64,000 nt of DNA from Hyphococcus sp. (GTDB taxonomy: Bacteria > Pseudomonadota > Alphaproteobacteria > Caulobacterales > Parvularculaceae), in contig JAJFGE010000181.1 of the NCBI GenBank assembly GCA_021776295.1, positions 1 through 64,000 on the forward strand, given 5' to 3'. Positions 34,574-43,890 of this stretch are shown here, one piece after another. How positions within the stretch are numbered: position 1 is the stretch's first letter; each line of letters opens with the position of its first letter. A model generated the notes under the pieces. The model was not told where the DNA came from and did no database searches. It saw nothing but the letters and a program-made list of their open reading frames with translations. The position numbers and the translations under genes are program-made.

Positions 34574-36232
34574 ATGACGGATCAGTACTCGATTGCGGTG
34601 GCGCAAATCGCGCCGGTTGTCGGCGACATCGACGGCAATGTTGTGCGCATCCGCGAAGCGCGGCGGGAGGCCGCCGACGCTGGCGCTGACCTTGTTGTCT
34701 TTTGCGAACTGGTTGTGGCGGGTTATCCACCGGAAGACCTTGTGCAAAAGCCATCTTTTCAGCGCGCCTGCCGCGATGCTGTCCTGGCGCTTGCAGCTGA
34801 TACCGCCGATGGCGGTCCGGCGATGATTATTGGCGCCCCATGGAAGGACGGCGACAATCTTTATAACGCGGCTTTCGTATTGCACGCCGGCGAGATTGTC
34901 GCGACGCGCTATAAAGTGCGCCTGCCCAATTACGGCGTCTTCGATGAGCCGCGCCGGTTCACGCCGGGGCCTTCATTTCCCGAACCCGTTAACCTCAACG
35001 GCGTTCGCCTCGGGCTGATGGTTTGCGAAGATATGTGGCTGCCGGGGGCGGGGGAGGCGTTGCAAAACGCTGGCGCCGAAATTTTTATCGTGCCGCACGG
35101 ATCACCGTTTCGCGAAACCTCGCTTGCTGAGCGCGCCGATGCGGCGCGCGAGTGCGTTCGCCAAACTGGGCTGCCGCTGATTTTCGTCAACCAGCTTGCC
35201 GGGCAAGATGAAGTGCTGTTTGAGGGCGCCGGTTTTATCATGGATCGGGCCGGCGAAATTATCTTCCGGGCGCCGCAATTTATCGAAGGCGTGTTCCTGA
35301 CCCGGTGGCGGCGCGACGGGAAACGCTGGATTTGCGAGGACGGCCCGCGCGCGCAATGGGTGGACGGCGCGGAGATGACCTATCGCGCGGTGACCATGGC
35401 GGTGCGCGATTATGTCAACAAGAACCGCTTTAAAGGCGTCATCATTGGCCTGTCGGGCGGGGTTGATTCAGCGCTGACGGCGGCGATAGCGGTTGATGCG
35501 CTGGGCGCGGACCGGGTGCGCTGTGTGATGATGGCGTCGCGCTATACGTCGCGTGAAAGCTTTGAGGATGCGCAAGCATGCGCGGCGCTGCTGGGCGTTG
35601 ACTATCGCTCAATCAGCATTGAACCGGGCGTTGCCGCGTTTGACGAGATGCTGGCGCCAGTATTTGGCAATCTCGACAAGGACACGACGGAAGAAAATAT
35701 CCAGTCGCGCCTGCGCGGGGTTCTTTTAATGGCGTTGTCCAACAAGTTTGGCGACATGGTGTTGACCACTGGCAACAAGTCGGAAATGTCGGTTGGCTAT
35801 GCAACGCTCTATGGCGACATGAATGGCGGCTATAATCCGCTCAAGGACATTTACAAAACCGATATTTTCGCGCTCAGCCGCTGGCGCAATGAAAACCACG
35901 CGGTAGACCTGCAAGGTCCGAGCGGCAGCGTTATCCCGGAACGCATCATCACCAAACCGCCCTCGGCGGAGCTGCGTGAAGACCAAAAAGACGAGGACAA
36001 TCTGCCGGCCTATGACATCCTCGATCCGATCCTCGAGATGCTGGTCGAAAAGGAAATGGCGGTGTCGGAGATTGTCGCACAAGGCTATGACGAGGCGGTA
36101 GTGCGGCGCATTGAGCATTTGCTATATGTCGCCGAATACAAACGCCGCCAGGCCGCGCCGGGACCGAAAGTCACGGCGGTGAATTTCGGCCGCGACCGGC
36201 GCTATCCGATCACCCATGGCTGGCGCGACTAA
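34574..36232 (+). CDS. nadE: Glutamine-dependent NAD+ synthetase
   Basis: 552 residues. The N-terminal nitrilase-fold glutaminase has the Glu45-Lys114-Cys151 triad (FCELVVAGYPPEDL, RYKVRLPNYGVFDE, LMVCEDMW), which releases ammonia from glutamine. The C-terminal synthetase has the PP-loop SGGVDS (294-299), TTGNKSEMSVGYATLYGDMNG and KPPSAELR. It amidates nicotinate adenine dinucleotide with ATP. ATG 34574 starts the usual MTDQYSIAVAQ; a TTG six codons upstream is less likely. GltX follows 64 bases downstream. Confidence 0.95.
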   Translation: MTDQYSIAVAQIAPVVGDIDGNVVRIREARREAADAGADLVVFCELVVAGYPPEDLVQKPSFQRACRDAVLALAADTADGGPAMIIGAPWKDGDNLYNAAFVLHAGEIVATRYKVRLPNYGVFDEPRRFTPGPSFPEPVNLNGVRLGLMVCEDMWLPGAGEALQNAGAEIFIVPHGSPFRETSLAERADAARECVRQTGLPLIFVNQLAGQDEVLFEGAGFIMDRAGEIIFRAPQFIEGVFLTRWRRDGKRWICEDGPRAQWVDGAEMTYRAVTMAVRDYVNKNRFKGVIIGLSGGVDSALTAAIAVDALGADRVRCVMMASRYTSRESFEDAQACAALLGVDYRSISIEPGVAAFDEMLAPVFGNLDKDTTEENIQSRLRGVLLMALSNKFGDMVLTTGNKSEMSVGYATLYGDMNGGYNPLKDIYKTDIFALSRWRNENHAVDLQGPSGSVIPERIITKPPSAELREDQKDEDNLPAYDILDPILEMLVEKEMAVSEIVAQGYDEAVVRRIEHLLYVAEYKRRQAAPGPKVTAVNFGRDRRYPITHGWRD

Positions 36233-36296
36233 TATGCGGTTTGACCGCAGCGCGCCGAGGCGTTAATCCCTCGCGACTCAAATTTGTGGAAATATC

Positions 36297-37625
36297 ATGA
36301 CCGTCACCGTTCGTTTTGCGCCGTCGCCAACCGGCAAGCTCCATGTTGGCAATGTCCGCGCCGCGCTTTGGAACTGGCTTTTGGCCCGTAAGCAAGACGG
36401 CCGGTTTATCCTGCGCATCGACGACACCGACCAGGAGCGCTCGACCAAAGCCTATGAGGAGGCGATCAAGGCTGACCTTGCCTGGCTCGGGCTCGACCAT
36501 GACGAGACGGTGAACCAGTCCGACCGGTTTGACCGCTATGACGCCGCACGCGACAGGCTGATCGCCGAGGGCCTGCTCTATCCTTGCTACGAGAGCGCTG
36601 ACGAGCTTGACCGCAAGCGCAAGCTGCAGCGCGCGCGCAGTCTGCCGCCGGTTTATGATCGCGCCGCATTATCGCTCAGCGAGGCGGAGCGCCAAGCCTT
36701 TGAAGCGGAAGGGCGCCGTGCGCATTGGCGGTTCAAGCTGTCGCACGCGCCAGCAGTGTGGACTGATTTAATCCGTGGAGAGACCAGCGTCGACACCGCA
36801 AGCGTCTCCGACCCGGTATTGATCCGCGAAGATGGGATGTATCTCTACACCTTGCCGAGCTGTGTTGATGATATCGAGCTTGGCATAACCCATGTGATGC
36901 GCGGCGAGGACCATGTCACCAATACCGGCGTGCAGATCGAGATATTCAAAGCCCTTGGCGGAGAGCCGCCGGCCTTTGCGCATCACTCGTTGTTGGTTGG
37001 CGCTGATGGGGGCAACCTGTCGAAACGCCTTGGCTCGCTGTCGATCGAGGCGATGCGCGACGACGGGCTTGAAGCGGCGGCGATCACCAGTCTGCTTGCC
37101 AAGCTCGGCACTGCCGATCCGGTTGAGCCGGTCCGCGACCTTGGCGTGTTGGCCCAAAGCTTTGATTTTGATCGCATCGGCCGCGCCCCGGCGCGGTTTG
37201 ACGAAGCCGAGCTTGAGGCGCTCAACGCCAAGCTCCTGCACGAAACGCCGTTTGGCGATGTTGAAGCGCGTCTTGGCGATATGGGTGTCAGTGAAGCCAT
37301 CTGGAATGCGGCGCGCGGCAATATTACCCGGCTCAGCGACGTCGCCCATTGGGTGACGGTCATCAACGGAGAGATTGACCCGGTGATTGAAGATAAGGCG
37401 CTTACGGATGAAGCGGCGAACCTGATTGAGGGCGATCTTAATGACGAGAGCTGGACGGTCCTGACCAATGCGCTGAAAGAAAAAACCGGCGCCAAGGGGC
37501 GGAAACTGTTTATGCCGCTGCGCCTTGCTTTGACCGGCGAAGCGCGCGGCCCGGAAATGGCCGCGTTGTTTCCGCTTATCGGCGCAAAAAAGGCGCGCGC
37601 ACGCTTCCGCGGCGAGCACGCCTGA
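36297..37625 (+). CDS. gltX: Glutamyl-tRNA synthetase, second alphaproteobacterial type
   Basis: 442 residues, shorter than most bacterial GluRS. The class I signature is HVGN (16-19, for HIGH), and the second ATP motif is NLSKR (240-244, where KLSKR is usual). RFAPSPTGKLH, DDTDQERS, DRYDAARDRLIAEGLLYPCY and RGEDHVTNTGVQIEI are typical. The sequence fits the second GltX paralogue that many alphaproteobacteria carry beside a standard GluRS. In organisms without GlnRS it may charge tRNA-Gln with glutamate before GatCAB amidation; that is family knowledge, not visible here. Confidence 0.92.
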   Translation: MTVTVRFAPSPTGKLHVGNVRAALWNWLLARKQDGRFILRIDDTDQERSTKAYEEAIKADLAWLGLDHDETVNQSDRFDRYDAARDRLIAEGLLYPCYESADELDRKRKLQRARSLPPVYDRAALSLSEAERQAFEAEGRRAHWRFKLSHAPAVWTDLIRGETSVDTASVSDPVLIREDGMYLYTLPSCVDDIELGITHVMRGEDHVTNTGVQIEIFKALGGEPPAFAHHSLLVGADGGNLSKRLGSLSIEAMRDDGLEAAAITSLLAKLGTADPVEPVRDLGVLAQSFDFDRIGRAPARFDEAELEALNAKLLHETPFGDVEARLGDMGVSEAIWNAARGNITRLSDVAHWVTVINGEIDPVIEDKALTDEAANLIEGDLNDESWTVLTNALKEKTGAKGRKLFMPLRLALTGEARGPEMAALFPLIGAKKARARFRGEHA

Positions 37626-37637
37626 TCGTTTTGATGC

Positions 37638-38192
37638 TTAGGCTTTAGCGCGCAACAATTGTTGCTCAGCGGCGGGGAACACCTCTTCGACGCTGGAAAC
37701 GAAAACCGTATCGTTCAACAGCTCCTTGTCGGCAAAGCCCTGCGATACAACGTGTTCGAACAGTTGTTGCAGCGGCGTCCAGAAGCCGTTGAGATTGAGG
37801 ACGATAATCGGCTTGCGGTGAAGCGCGAGCCGCGCCCAGGAGAGGACTTCGATCAATTCTTCCAGCGTGCCGATGCCGCCGGGCAACGTCAAAATCGCAT
37901 CGGATTCTTCAAACATCAGCATTTTACGTTCATGCATGGTGTCGACGATTTTATGATCGACGCCCTCCAGAATGCCCTCAAGCTCGACCAGAAAATCCGG
38001 AATGACGCCAAAAACATCGCCGCCAGCGTCGCGTGCAGCGCCCGCTGTCGCCCCCATCAGGCCCATTTTACCGCCGCCATAGACAATCCGGCAGCCCCGG
38101 TGGGCCGCCTCTTTTCCGATTGCAATGGCTGCTTCTTCAAAAGCGGGGTCTTTTCCCGGCCGGGACCCGCAGTAAACACATAATGATTTCAT
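37638..38192 (-). CDS. LOG-family protein (cytokinin-activating-type phosphoribohydrolase)
   Basis: 184 residues from an ATG ending at 38192, giving the family N terminus MKSLCVYCGSRPG; longer starts at 38225 and 38267 would add unrelated leaders. The GGGKMGLMG nucleotide loop and the PGGIGTLEEL signature, with the Glu that hydrolyses the N-glycosidic bond, are intact. These enzymes remove ribose 5-phosphate from nucleotides such as AMP or isopentenyladenosine phosphate. It converges with gltX with a 12-base gap and is divergent from the LysM protein gene. Confidence 0.92.
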   Translation of the reverse strand: MKSLCVYCGSRPGKDPAFEEAAIAIGKEAAHRGCRIVYGGGKMGLMGATAGAARDAGGDVFGVIPDFLVELEGILEGVDHKIVDTMHERKMLMFEESDAILTLPGGIGTLEELIEVLSWARLALHRKPIIVLNLNGFWTPLQQLFEHVVSQGFADKELLNDTVFVSSVEEVFPAAEQQLLRAKA

Positions 38193-38294
38193 AACTTTGT
38201 ACGTTTCTTGTTGTTGGCTGGGCATTGTACGCAGATTTTCTTTTGGGTAAAGTAAAATCGCGGTCATGGCAGTTCATCTAAGGAGCGGCGTCTT

Positions 38295-39281
38295 ATGCGC
38301 GTGGTAATCATTGTCCTCTTACTGATTGTTCTCGGGTTCATTGGCTGGAAGGCGGTGGAACGTTTCAAGATTATTGACGATGCCGAACCGGATGCTGTGG
38401 CGGTGGACGCCGATACGGGTGATGATGCGGACACGGCTGCGAAAGAGCCGGCGCTGCCGAGCTTCGACATTGTTTATGTCACCCGCAGCGGGTACGCGAC
38501 AATTGCCGGGCGTGCAAAACCCGGCGCCACTGTAAATCTGTTCGCCAATGGCGAGGATCTGGCCGAGACCGTTGCGGAAGCGGATGGCTCATGGGCGTTG
38601 GCGACCGACACGCCGCTGGCGTCAGGCCCGGTCGAGCTTAGCCTGTCGATGACCACGAAAGACGGGCTGACCATCCGCTCCGAGGAGACGGTGTTGATTT
38701 ACGTGCCGGAGCGCGAAGGCGACCGGCCGCTGGTGTTGCGCACCACGCCGGGCGGCGCGACGGAAGTTCTGCAAGACCCGCGCGAGACGCCCGAAGGGCT
38801 CGGCCCGCTCACCCTTGACGTTATCGATTATGACGACAGCGGTGCGGTGATTTTTTCCGGACGCGCCGAGCCTAACCGCATGGTGCAGCTGTTCATTAAT
38901 CGCCGCATGCTGGGGCAGGCGCCGTCGTCGCAAGCCGGACGTTGGACGCTGGCGCCGGAAGGCCAGATTGCGCCTGGCGTTTATCAATTGCTGGTCATTC
39001 AGCTCGACGAAAATGGCCGGCCGATCTATGCAATTGAACTGCCGTTTGAACGCGCCAGTCCGCATCAGATCCAGCTGCGCGACGGCAAGGTCGTGGTTCA
39101 GCCGGGCAACAGCCTGTGGCGCATCGCCCGGCGCGCTTATGGCCGCGGCGCCCAATACACCATCATCTATCAGGCCAATGCCGACCAGATCCGCGATCCG
39201 GATCTGATTTATCCCGGCCAGATTTTCGAAGTACCAGATTCTGGCGCGCCTGATACGCAAGAGGCTGAGCCTAGCCAATAG
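38295..39281 (+). CDS. LysM-domain protein with N-terminal anchor and Ig-like region
   Basis: 328 residues. One N-terminal membrane segment (about 2-20) exports and probably anchors it. Residues about 55-260 contain two Ig-like beta-sandwich repeats (compare YATIAGRAKPGATVNLFANG with AVIFSGRAEPNRMVQLFING-like text, both followed by a short GxW segment). A C-terminal LysM domain (about 268-318; VVQPGNSLWRIARRAYG to IYPGQIFEVP) binds peptidoglycan glycan. It likely acts at the cell envelope. ATG 38295 follows AAGGAG. It ends two bases before the converging RND permease gene. Confidence 0.9.
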   Translation: MRVVIIVLLLIVLGFIGWKAVERFKIIDDAEPDAVAVDADTGDDADTAAKEPALPSFDIVYVTRSGYATIAGRAKPGATVNLFANGEDLAETVAEADGSWALATDTPLASGPVELSLSMTTKDGLTIRSEETVLIYVPEREGDRPLVLRTTPGGATEVLQDPRETPEGLGPLTLDVIDYDDSGAVIFSGRAEPNRMVQLFINRRMLGQAPSSQAGRWTLAPEGQIAPGVYQLLVIQLDENGRPIYAIELPFERASPHQIQLRDGKVVVQPGNSLWRIARRAYGRGAQYTIIYQANADQIRDPDLIYPGQIFEVPDSGAPDTQEAEPSQ

Positions 39282-39283
39282 CT

Positions 39284-42200
39284 CTACTCAGCGGCGCGCT
39301 TATAATCGACCTCAAGCGGCGGCGCATTGGCGGTGTGGCCGGGCCCGCTGCGGCGACCGGTCAGTCTACTGAATAGTCGCATGACAATGTTGGCGGCGGC
39401 GGGAATGCGTTTGCGCAAAACCGCTGGCGCCGCGAGCATCACCGGTGTTAAAATTAGGGTCAGCATGGTTGAAAAGGCGAGCCCGAACACCACCGCCGAA
39501 GATAACAGCACCCACCAGTCCGATGTTGTCGAGCCGCGCGAGATTGTCCCTGAGCCGAAGTTGACGGTGATTTCAAACACCATCGGCAACAGCCCAAGAA
39601 TGGTAGTGACAGTAGTCAGCAATACCGGGCGCACCCGTTGGGCGGCAGTGCGGATGACCGCATTTTCAACAGAAAGGCCCTTGCGCCGCAAATATTGATA
39701 AGTGTCGATAAGGACGATGTTGTTGTTCACGACGATCCCCGCCAGCGCGACAATCCCGGTCCCGGTCATAATGATGCTGATATATTGCCCGGATAAAGCA
39801 ATCCCAAAAAGAACACCGAACACGGATAATATCACTGATGAAAGCGTCAGCGCGGCGTGGTAAAAGCTGTTAAACTCAAGCAGCAGGATCATCGCGATCA
39901 TAAATAGAGCCGCCGCCATCGCGCCTTGAAAAAACTTCGCCGCATCCACGGTTTCTTCGTCTGCGCCACGCATGATCCAGCTGACGTCTTCTACCAATGC
40001 GCCCGAGGAGAGCCATTGCTTCATATCGGCTATCGCTTGGCCCTGGCTCACTTCATGGCCTTCCGCACGGGTGTTGCCATTGGCCTTGATTTCGATGATG
40101 CGCCGGCCGTCGCGCCGGACGATGCGGTCAACCTGAGGGCGCGCGGTGCGGGTGACAAAATTCGACAGCGGCACCGAGCCTTCAGGCGTTTGAATCCGAA
40201 CCGCGTCCAATGCGAAAATATTGCGGTACTCTTTCGGATACCGGATGCGGATATCGATTTCATCATCGGCGTCGTCGGGGCGGTATTTATCGAGCAAGAG
40301 CCCGTCAGTGACAAACTGAAGCACGCCGCCGGCCTGTTGAACCGAAAGTCCATAGCGACCGGCAAGCTCGCGATCAACCTCAACCGACCACTCGATACCG
40401 GGTAGCGGCAGCGTGTCTTCCTGGTCCATATAGGTTGGCACGTCCTGTCCGTTTACGGTCAGGCTCGCCGTGTCGGCATAGGCGCGCACTTTTTTCGCTG
40501 CGCGCAACATAGCGTCAAAATCGACAGCGGTAATCTCTACCTGGACATCCTTGCCGACCGGCGGGCCGCTTTCGCGCTGGCGCACCTCGACGATGACGCC
40601 AGGCACGCCCTGAACCAGATCGCGCAATTGTTCTAAGATGATAGTGGAGTGCTCACGTTCGGTATAGGCAATCAGATCGACGCCGACCTGACCGATAGTT
40701 TCTGACGGCACATCGCGGCTGCGCCCTAGCGCCGGCCCGGTTTGCAAATAAAGATGCTCAATTGCCGGATGGTCCTCAATGCGCGCGGAGACTTCTTTGA
40801 CGATTTCAATCTTCTGCTGCTCCGACATATTGCCGCGGCCGAGCACCAGGAGATTGAGCTGCTCGTCGTCGTTGCGAATAAAAAATTCTACATCCGGCGC
40901 GGCGCGGATGAATAAAGCAAGGCAGATAGACACCAAGATGCCCGCCGCCAGCAGCACCAGCAACGGACGGCGCACCAGCCGGGTCAGAAAGCGGGCGTAA
41001 AACGCGACCGGTCCGTCAAGCGTGGTTGGGTCAACTTCATCGACCAGCAGCTGTTTGGTCGGCGCGTCGGATTTTCCTTTAATGTTGAACTTCTTCTTCA
41101 TCCAGTCCGGCAGCCCTAACAGCCCGCCCAGCACCGGCAGAAAGATCAGTGCGACGACGAGCGAAGACAACAGCACGAAAATCAGCGTTAACGGCAAAAA
41201 TTTCATGAACTCGCCGGGCAGCGATTGCCAGAACAAAAACGGGATAAAAGCGGCCAGCGTCGTCGCCGTTGAGGTGACGACCGGCCAGAACATGCGCTTG
41301 GAGGCTTCTGCGTAAGCGAGACGACGCGGCGCGCCTTCCGCCATCCGCCGGTCGGCATATTCAACAATTACAATCGCCCCGTCGACCAACATCCCGACTG
41401 ACAAGATCAGTCCGAACATCACCATCATGTTGAGCGTGTAGCCAAACACCGTCAGCAATAAAAAACTAATCAGGAACGATGTCGGGATCGCTATCCCGAC
41501 CATGACCGCTGAACGCATGCCGAGGGCGGCGATGATAACGATCATCACAAGCAGGATTGCGGTCACAATCGAAGAGGTCAGGCCTTGAAGATTATCCTTC
41601 ACAGTGATCGATTGATCGCTCAGAAACTCATGGCGGATGGTTGTCGGCCACAAGGCGGCTTCACGTTGGACGACCGCGCGCGCTTGTTCGATGGTATCGA
41701 CGATATTGGCCCCGGCGCGTTTTGATATTTCAACACCAATCGCCGGCTGGCCGTTGAACAGGGCGTAGCCGTTGCGGTCTTTAAAGGTGCGGCGCACCTC
41801 GCCGAGATCGCCGATAGTCACGACATTATCGCCATTGACGCGCACCGGTATAGACATCAGATCGGCGGCGTTTTTGATCAGCCCGGGCGCTTTGATGGCG
41901 AACCGGCCATCGGCGAGGTTGATCGAACCGGCGGTGACCAGCTGGTTGTTGGCGCCGACGGCGTTGATCACTTCAACTTCGGTGAGATTGAAGGATTCCA
42001 GCACTTTGGGGTCGATGATAACTTCGAGCAGCTCTTCGCGCGCGCCGGTGAGGCGTGCTTCAAGAACCCCTGAGATACTGTCGAGATGGTCTTGCAGTGC
42101 TATTGCGGTCCTGTAAACCGCGCGTTCCGGCGCGTCGCCAAAAAGCATGACCGTCAAAATCGGAAACTCGTTTTGCAGATTAAACTCGGTGACGATCGGT

Positions 42201-42577
42201 TCTTCCGCATTCGAAGGATATTCCGCCTTTGCCCGATCAACCGCTTCACGCACGTCAAGAACGGCCTGGTCGACGTCAATGGTGGTCAAAAATTCGAGGA
42301 TGATTTGCGCTGCGCCGTCAAAGGCCAGCGAGTCCATTTGTTTCAGACCCTCGATGCTTTGAAATTCCAGCTCGGTCGGGCGGATCAGCAACCGCTCGCC
42401 GTCTTCCGGCGACACGCCTGGCAGCGGTAGCGTTACCAGTATGAACGGCGCCGGAATATCCGGCTCGGCCTCGCGCGGTATGGTGTTGAAGGAATTGACG
42501 CCGAAAATGATCATCACGATCAGCGCCGTCATGACGACGCGCGTATGCGAGAACGCAGCGTCTATCAGGCCGTTCAT
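39284..42577 (-). CDS. RND-family efflux permease
   Basis: 1,097 residues, the normal size for an inner-membrane RND pump, with a first membrane helix at about 13-30, two large periplasmic loops and the usual 12-helix pattern. In the fourth helix the proton-relay region reads SVGMLVDGAIVIVEY: the first Asp (399) is present, but Gly400 replaces the second Asp found in AcrB. This is seen in other RND branches, so function is not excluded. It overlaps its adaptor gene by four bases. No outer-membrane channel gene is adjacent, so a distant TolC-like partner is expected. The substrate is unknown. Confidence 0.95.
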   Translation of the reverse strand: MNGLIDAAFSHTRVVMTALIVMIIFGVNSFNTIPREAEPDIPAPFILVTLPLPGVSPEDGERLLIRPTELEFQSIEGLKQMDSLAFDGAAQIILEFLTTIDVDQAVLDVREAVDRAKAEYPSNAEEPIVTEFNLQNEFPILTVMLFGDAPERAVYRTAIALQDHLDSISGVLEARLTGAREELLEVIIDPKVLESFNLTEVEVINAVGANNQLVTAGSINLADGRFAIKAPGLIKNAADLMSIPVRVNGDNVVTIGDLGEVRRTFKDRNGYALFNGQPAIGVEISKRAGANIVDTIEQARAVVQREAALWPTTIRHEFLSDQSITVKDNLQGLTSSIVTAILLVMIVIIAALGMRSAVMVGIAIPTSFLISFLLLTVFGYTLNMMVMFGLILSVGMLVDGAIVIVEYADRRMAEGAPRRLAYAEASKRMFWPVVTSTATTLAAFIPFLFWQSLPGEFMKFLPLTLIFVLLSSLVVALIFLPVLGGLLGLPDWMKKKFNIKGKSDAPTKQLLVDEVDPTTLDGPVAFYARFLTRLVRRPLLVLLAAGILVSICLALFIRAAPDVEFFIRNDDEQLNLLVLGRGNMSEQQKIEIVKEVSARIEDHPAIEHLYLQTGPALGRSRDVPSETIGQVGVDLIAYTEREHSTIILEQLRDLVQGVPGVIVEVRQRESGPPVGKDVQVEITAVDFDAMLRAAKKVRAYADTASLTVNGQDVPTYMDQEDTLPLPGIEWSVEVDRELAGRYGLSVQQAGGVLQFVTDGLLLDKYRPDDADDEIDIRIRYPKEYRNIFALDAVRIQTPEGSVPLSNFVTRTARPQVDRIVRRDGRRIIEIKANGNTRAEGHEVSQGQAIADMKQWLSSGALVEDVSWIMRGADEETVDAAKFFQGAMAAALFMIAMILLLEFNSFYHAALTLSSVILSVFGVLFGIALSGQYISIIMTGTGIVALAGIVVNNNIVLIDTYQYLRRKGLSVENAVIRTAAQRVRPVLLTTVTTILGLLPMVFEITVNFGSGTISRGSTTSDWWVLLSSAVVFGLAFSTMLTLILTPVMLAAPAVLRKRIPAAANIVMRLFSRLTGRRSGPGHTANAPPLEVDYKRAAE

Positions 42578-43671
42578 GGCGTCGCCCCGGCGTCCTGGCT
42601 TGGCCCTGCTTTCATGGCCTCAACATCAACCGCCTCAACCATTTGACCGGCGCTGACAAAATCCTGACCGCGCACAATCAGTTGCGACTCGCCATCAAGG
42701 CCTGCAACCCATACCCCGCTCGGGTCTTCGCCGAGGAGGCGGACAGATTTAAACTGAACCGCGCTGTCGGCGCCAAGCGTGCGCACGCCGATGCCGCCAT
42801 CATCGCCCAAGGTCAGTGATGACCGCGGTATATGATGCGCGGCGCGCTCTTTGGCGAAGATAGTGAAGTCAGCAGTGACGCCGTCGCGCAAGGCGCCGTC
42901 ATCGTTCGGGACTTGTAACTCGACAGTGAAGGTGCGCGTTGCAGGGTCAGCGGCGGCGGCGACAAACCGAACAACGCCTTTAATGATTTCTCCGGTCGCC
43001 AGGCGTGCAACGCCGCGATCATTTTTTGAAATCTTCGCAACATCCTTTTCGGAGACCGCGCCAATCACCAAAAACGGCGATCGCTGGATAACGGTGCCGC
43101 AGGGGTCCCCGACGCTTAAGAAATCACCAACCTCGACATTGCGGTGGTCAAACACGCCGTCAAATGGCGCGGAGATTTTGGTTTTCGACAGAACTATGCC
43201 GGTGCGCGCTGTGCTGGCGACGGCCAGGTCGAGCGCTGCTTTTGCCGCTGCAACGGCGGTCTGCGACCGAAACCCGCCTTCATGGAGTTTGACCGCGGCG
43301 TTGTAATCAAGCCGTGCTTTGTCGAGCGCTGCGCGTGCTTCGGCCAGTTCCGCCTGGCGCGCATTCACCTCAATCTGGCACAGAACATCGCCCTTGCGCA
43401 CAGACGCGCCTTCCGGCGTTGGCGTCGCTGCAACCGCGCCGGCGATTTCTGCACGGACGATGACTTTGCGCTCGGCGGCGGTGCGACCGCGCACGACGAT
43501 TTCAGCTTGCCATGTTTGTGGCGATACGGTTTGCGTGACCACTGTGAAGCGGGCTGGCGCCGCGGCGTCGACGGCCTTGCCCCCGTCGCCAAACAGCCCG
43601 CTGGCGAGGAAATAGAGCGTAGTGAGCACGACAATAAGCGCCGCGAACTTAACTGACTGAGAAACCTGCAT
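42574..43671 (-). CDS. RND efflux periplasmic adaptor (membrane fusion protein)
   Basis: About 365 residues from an ATG ending at 43671. An N-terminal membrane segment (about 10-30) is followed by barrel-sandwich (lipoyl-like) halves around a hairpin: VVRGRTAAERKVIVRAEIAGAV, a coiled coil with ARQAELAEARAALDKARLDYN, and KISAPFDGVFDHRNVEVGDFL. A beta-barrel and membrane-proximal domain follow. The open frame extends 23 codons upstream (to 43740) but that leader has no adaptor character. Its stop overlaps the permease start. It links the inner-membrane pump to an outer-membrane channel. Confidence 0.93.
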   Translation of the reverse strand: MQVSQSVKFAALIVVLTTLYFLASGLFGDGGKAVDAAAPARFTVVTQTVSPQTWQAEIVVRGRTAAERKVIVRAEIAGAVAATPTPEGASVRKGDVLCQIEVNARQAELAEARAALDKARLDYNAAVKLHEGGFRSQTAVAAAKAALDLAVASTARTGIVLSKTKISAPFDGVFDHRNVEVGDFLSVGDPCGTVIQRSPFLVIGAVSEKDVAKISKNDRGVARLATGEIIKGVVRFVAAAADPATRTFTVELQVPNDDGALRDGVTADFTIFAKERAAHHIPRSSLTLGDDGGIGVRTLGADSAVQFKSVRLLGEDPSGVWVAGLDGESQLIVRGQDFVSAGQMVEAVDVEAMKAGPSQDAGATP

Positions 43672-43890
43672 ATCCGCCCGATGTAAAGCAGCGGTTCGAT
43701 TACGATAAAACGCTGACAATTCGGTGAACAAAAGCTTCACCAGCCATTATACTGGGTGGTTTACTGGCCGGATCAAGCGGTATGGCCAGTCAAATCCCGA
43801 AATATAAGGGTTTTTGAGGCCAGAATCTCTTCAGGACTGCATTTGGAGTCGACTTTAAGGCGCCGTCTGGTTTTTCCAAGAAAGGTTTGA

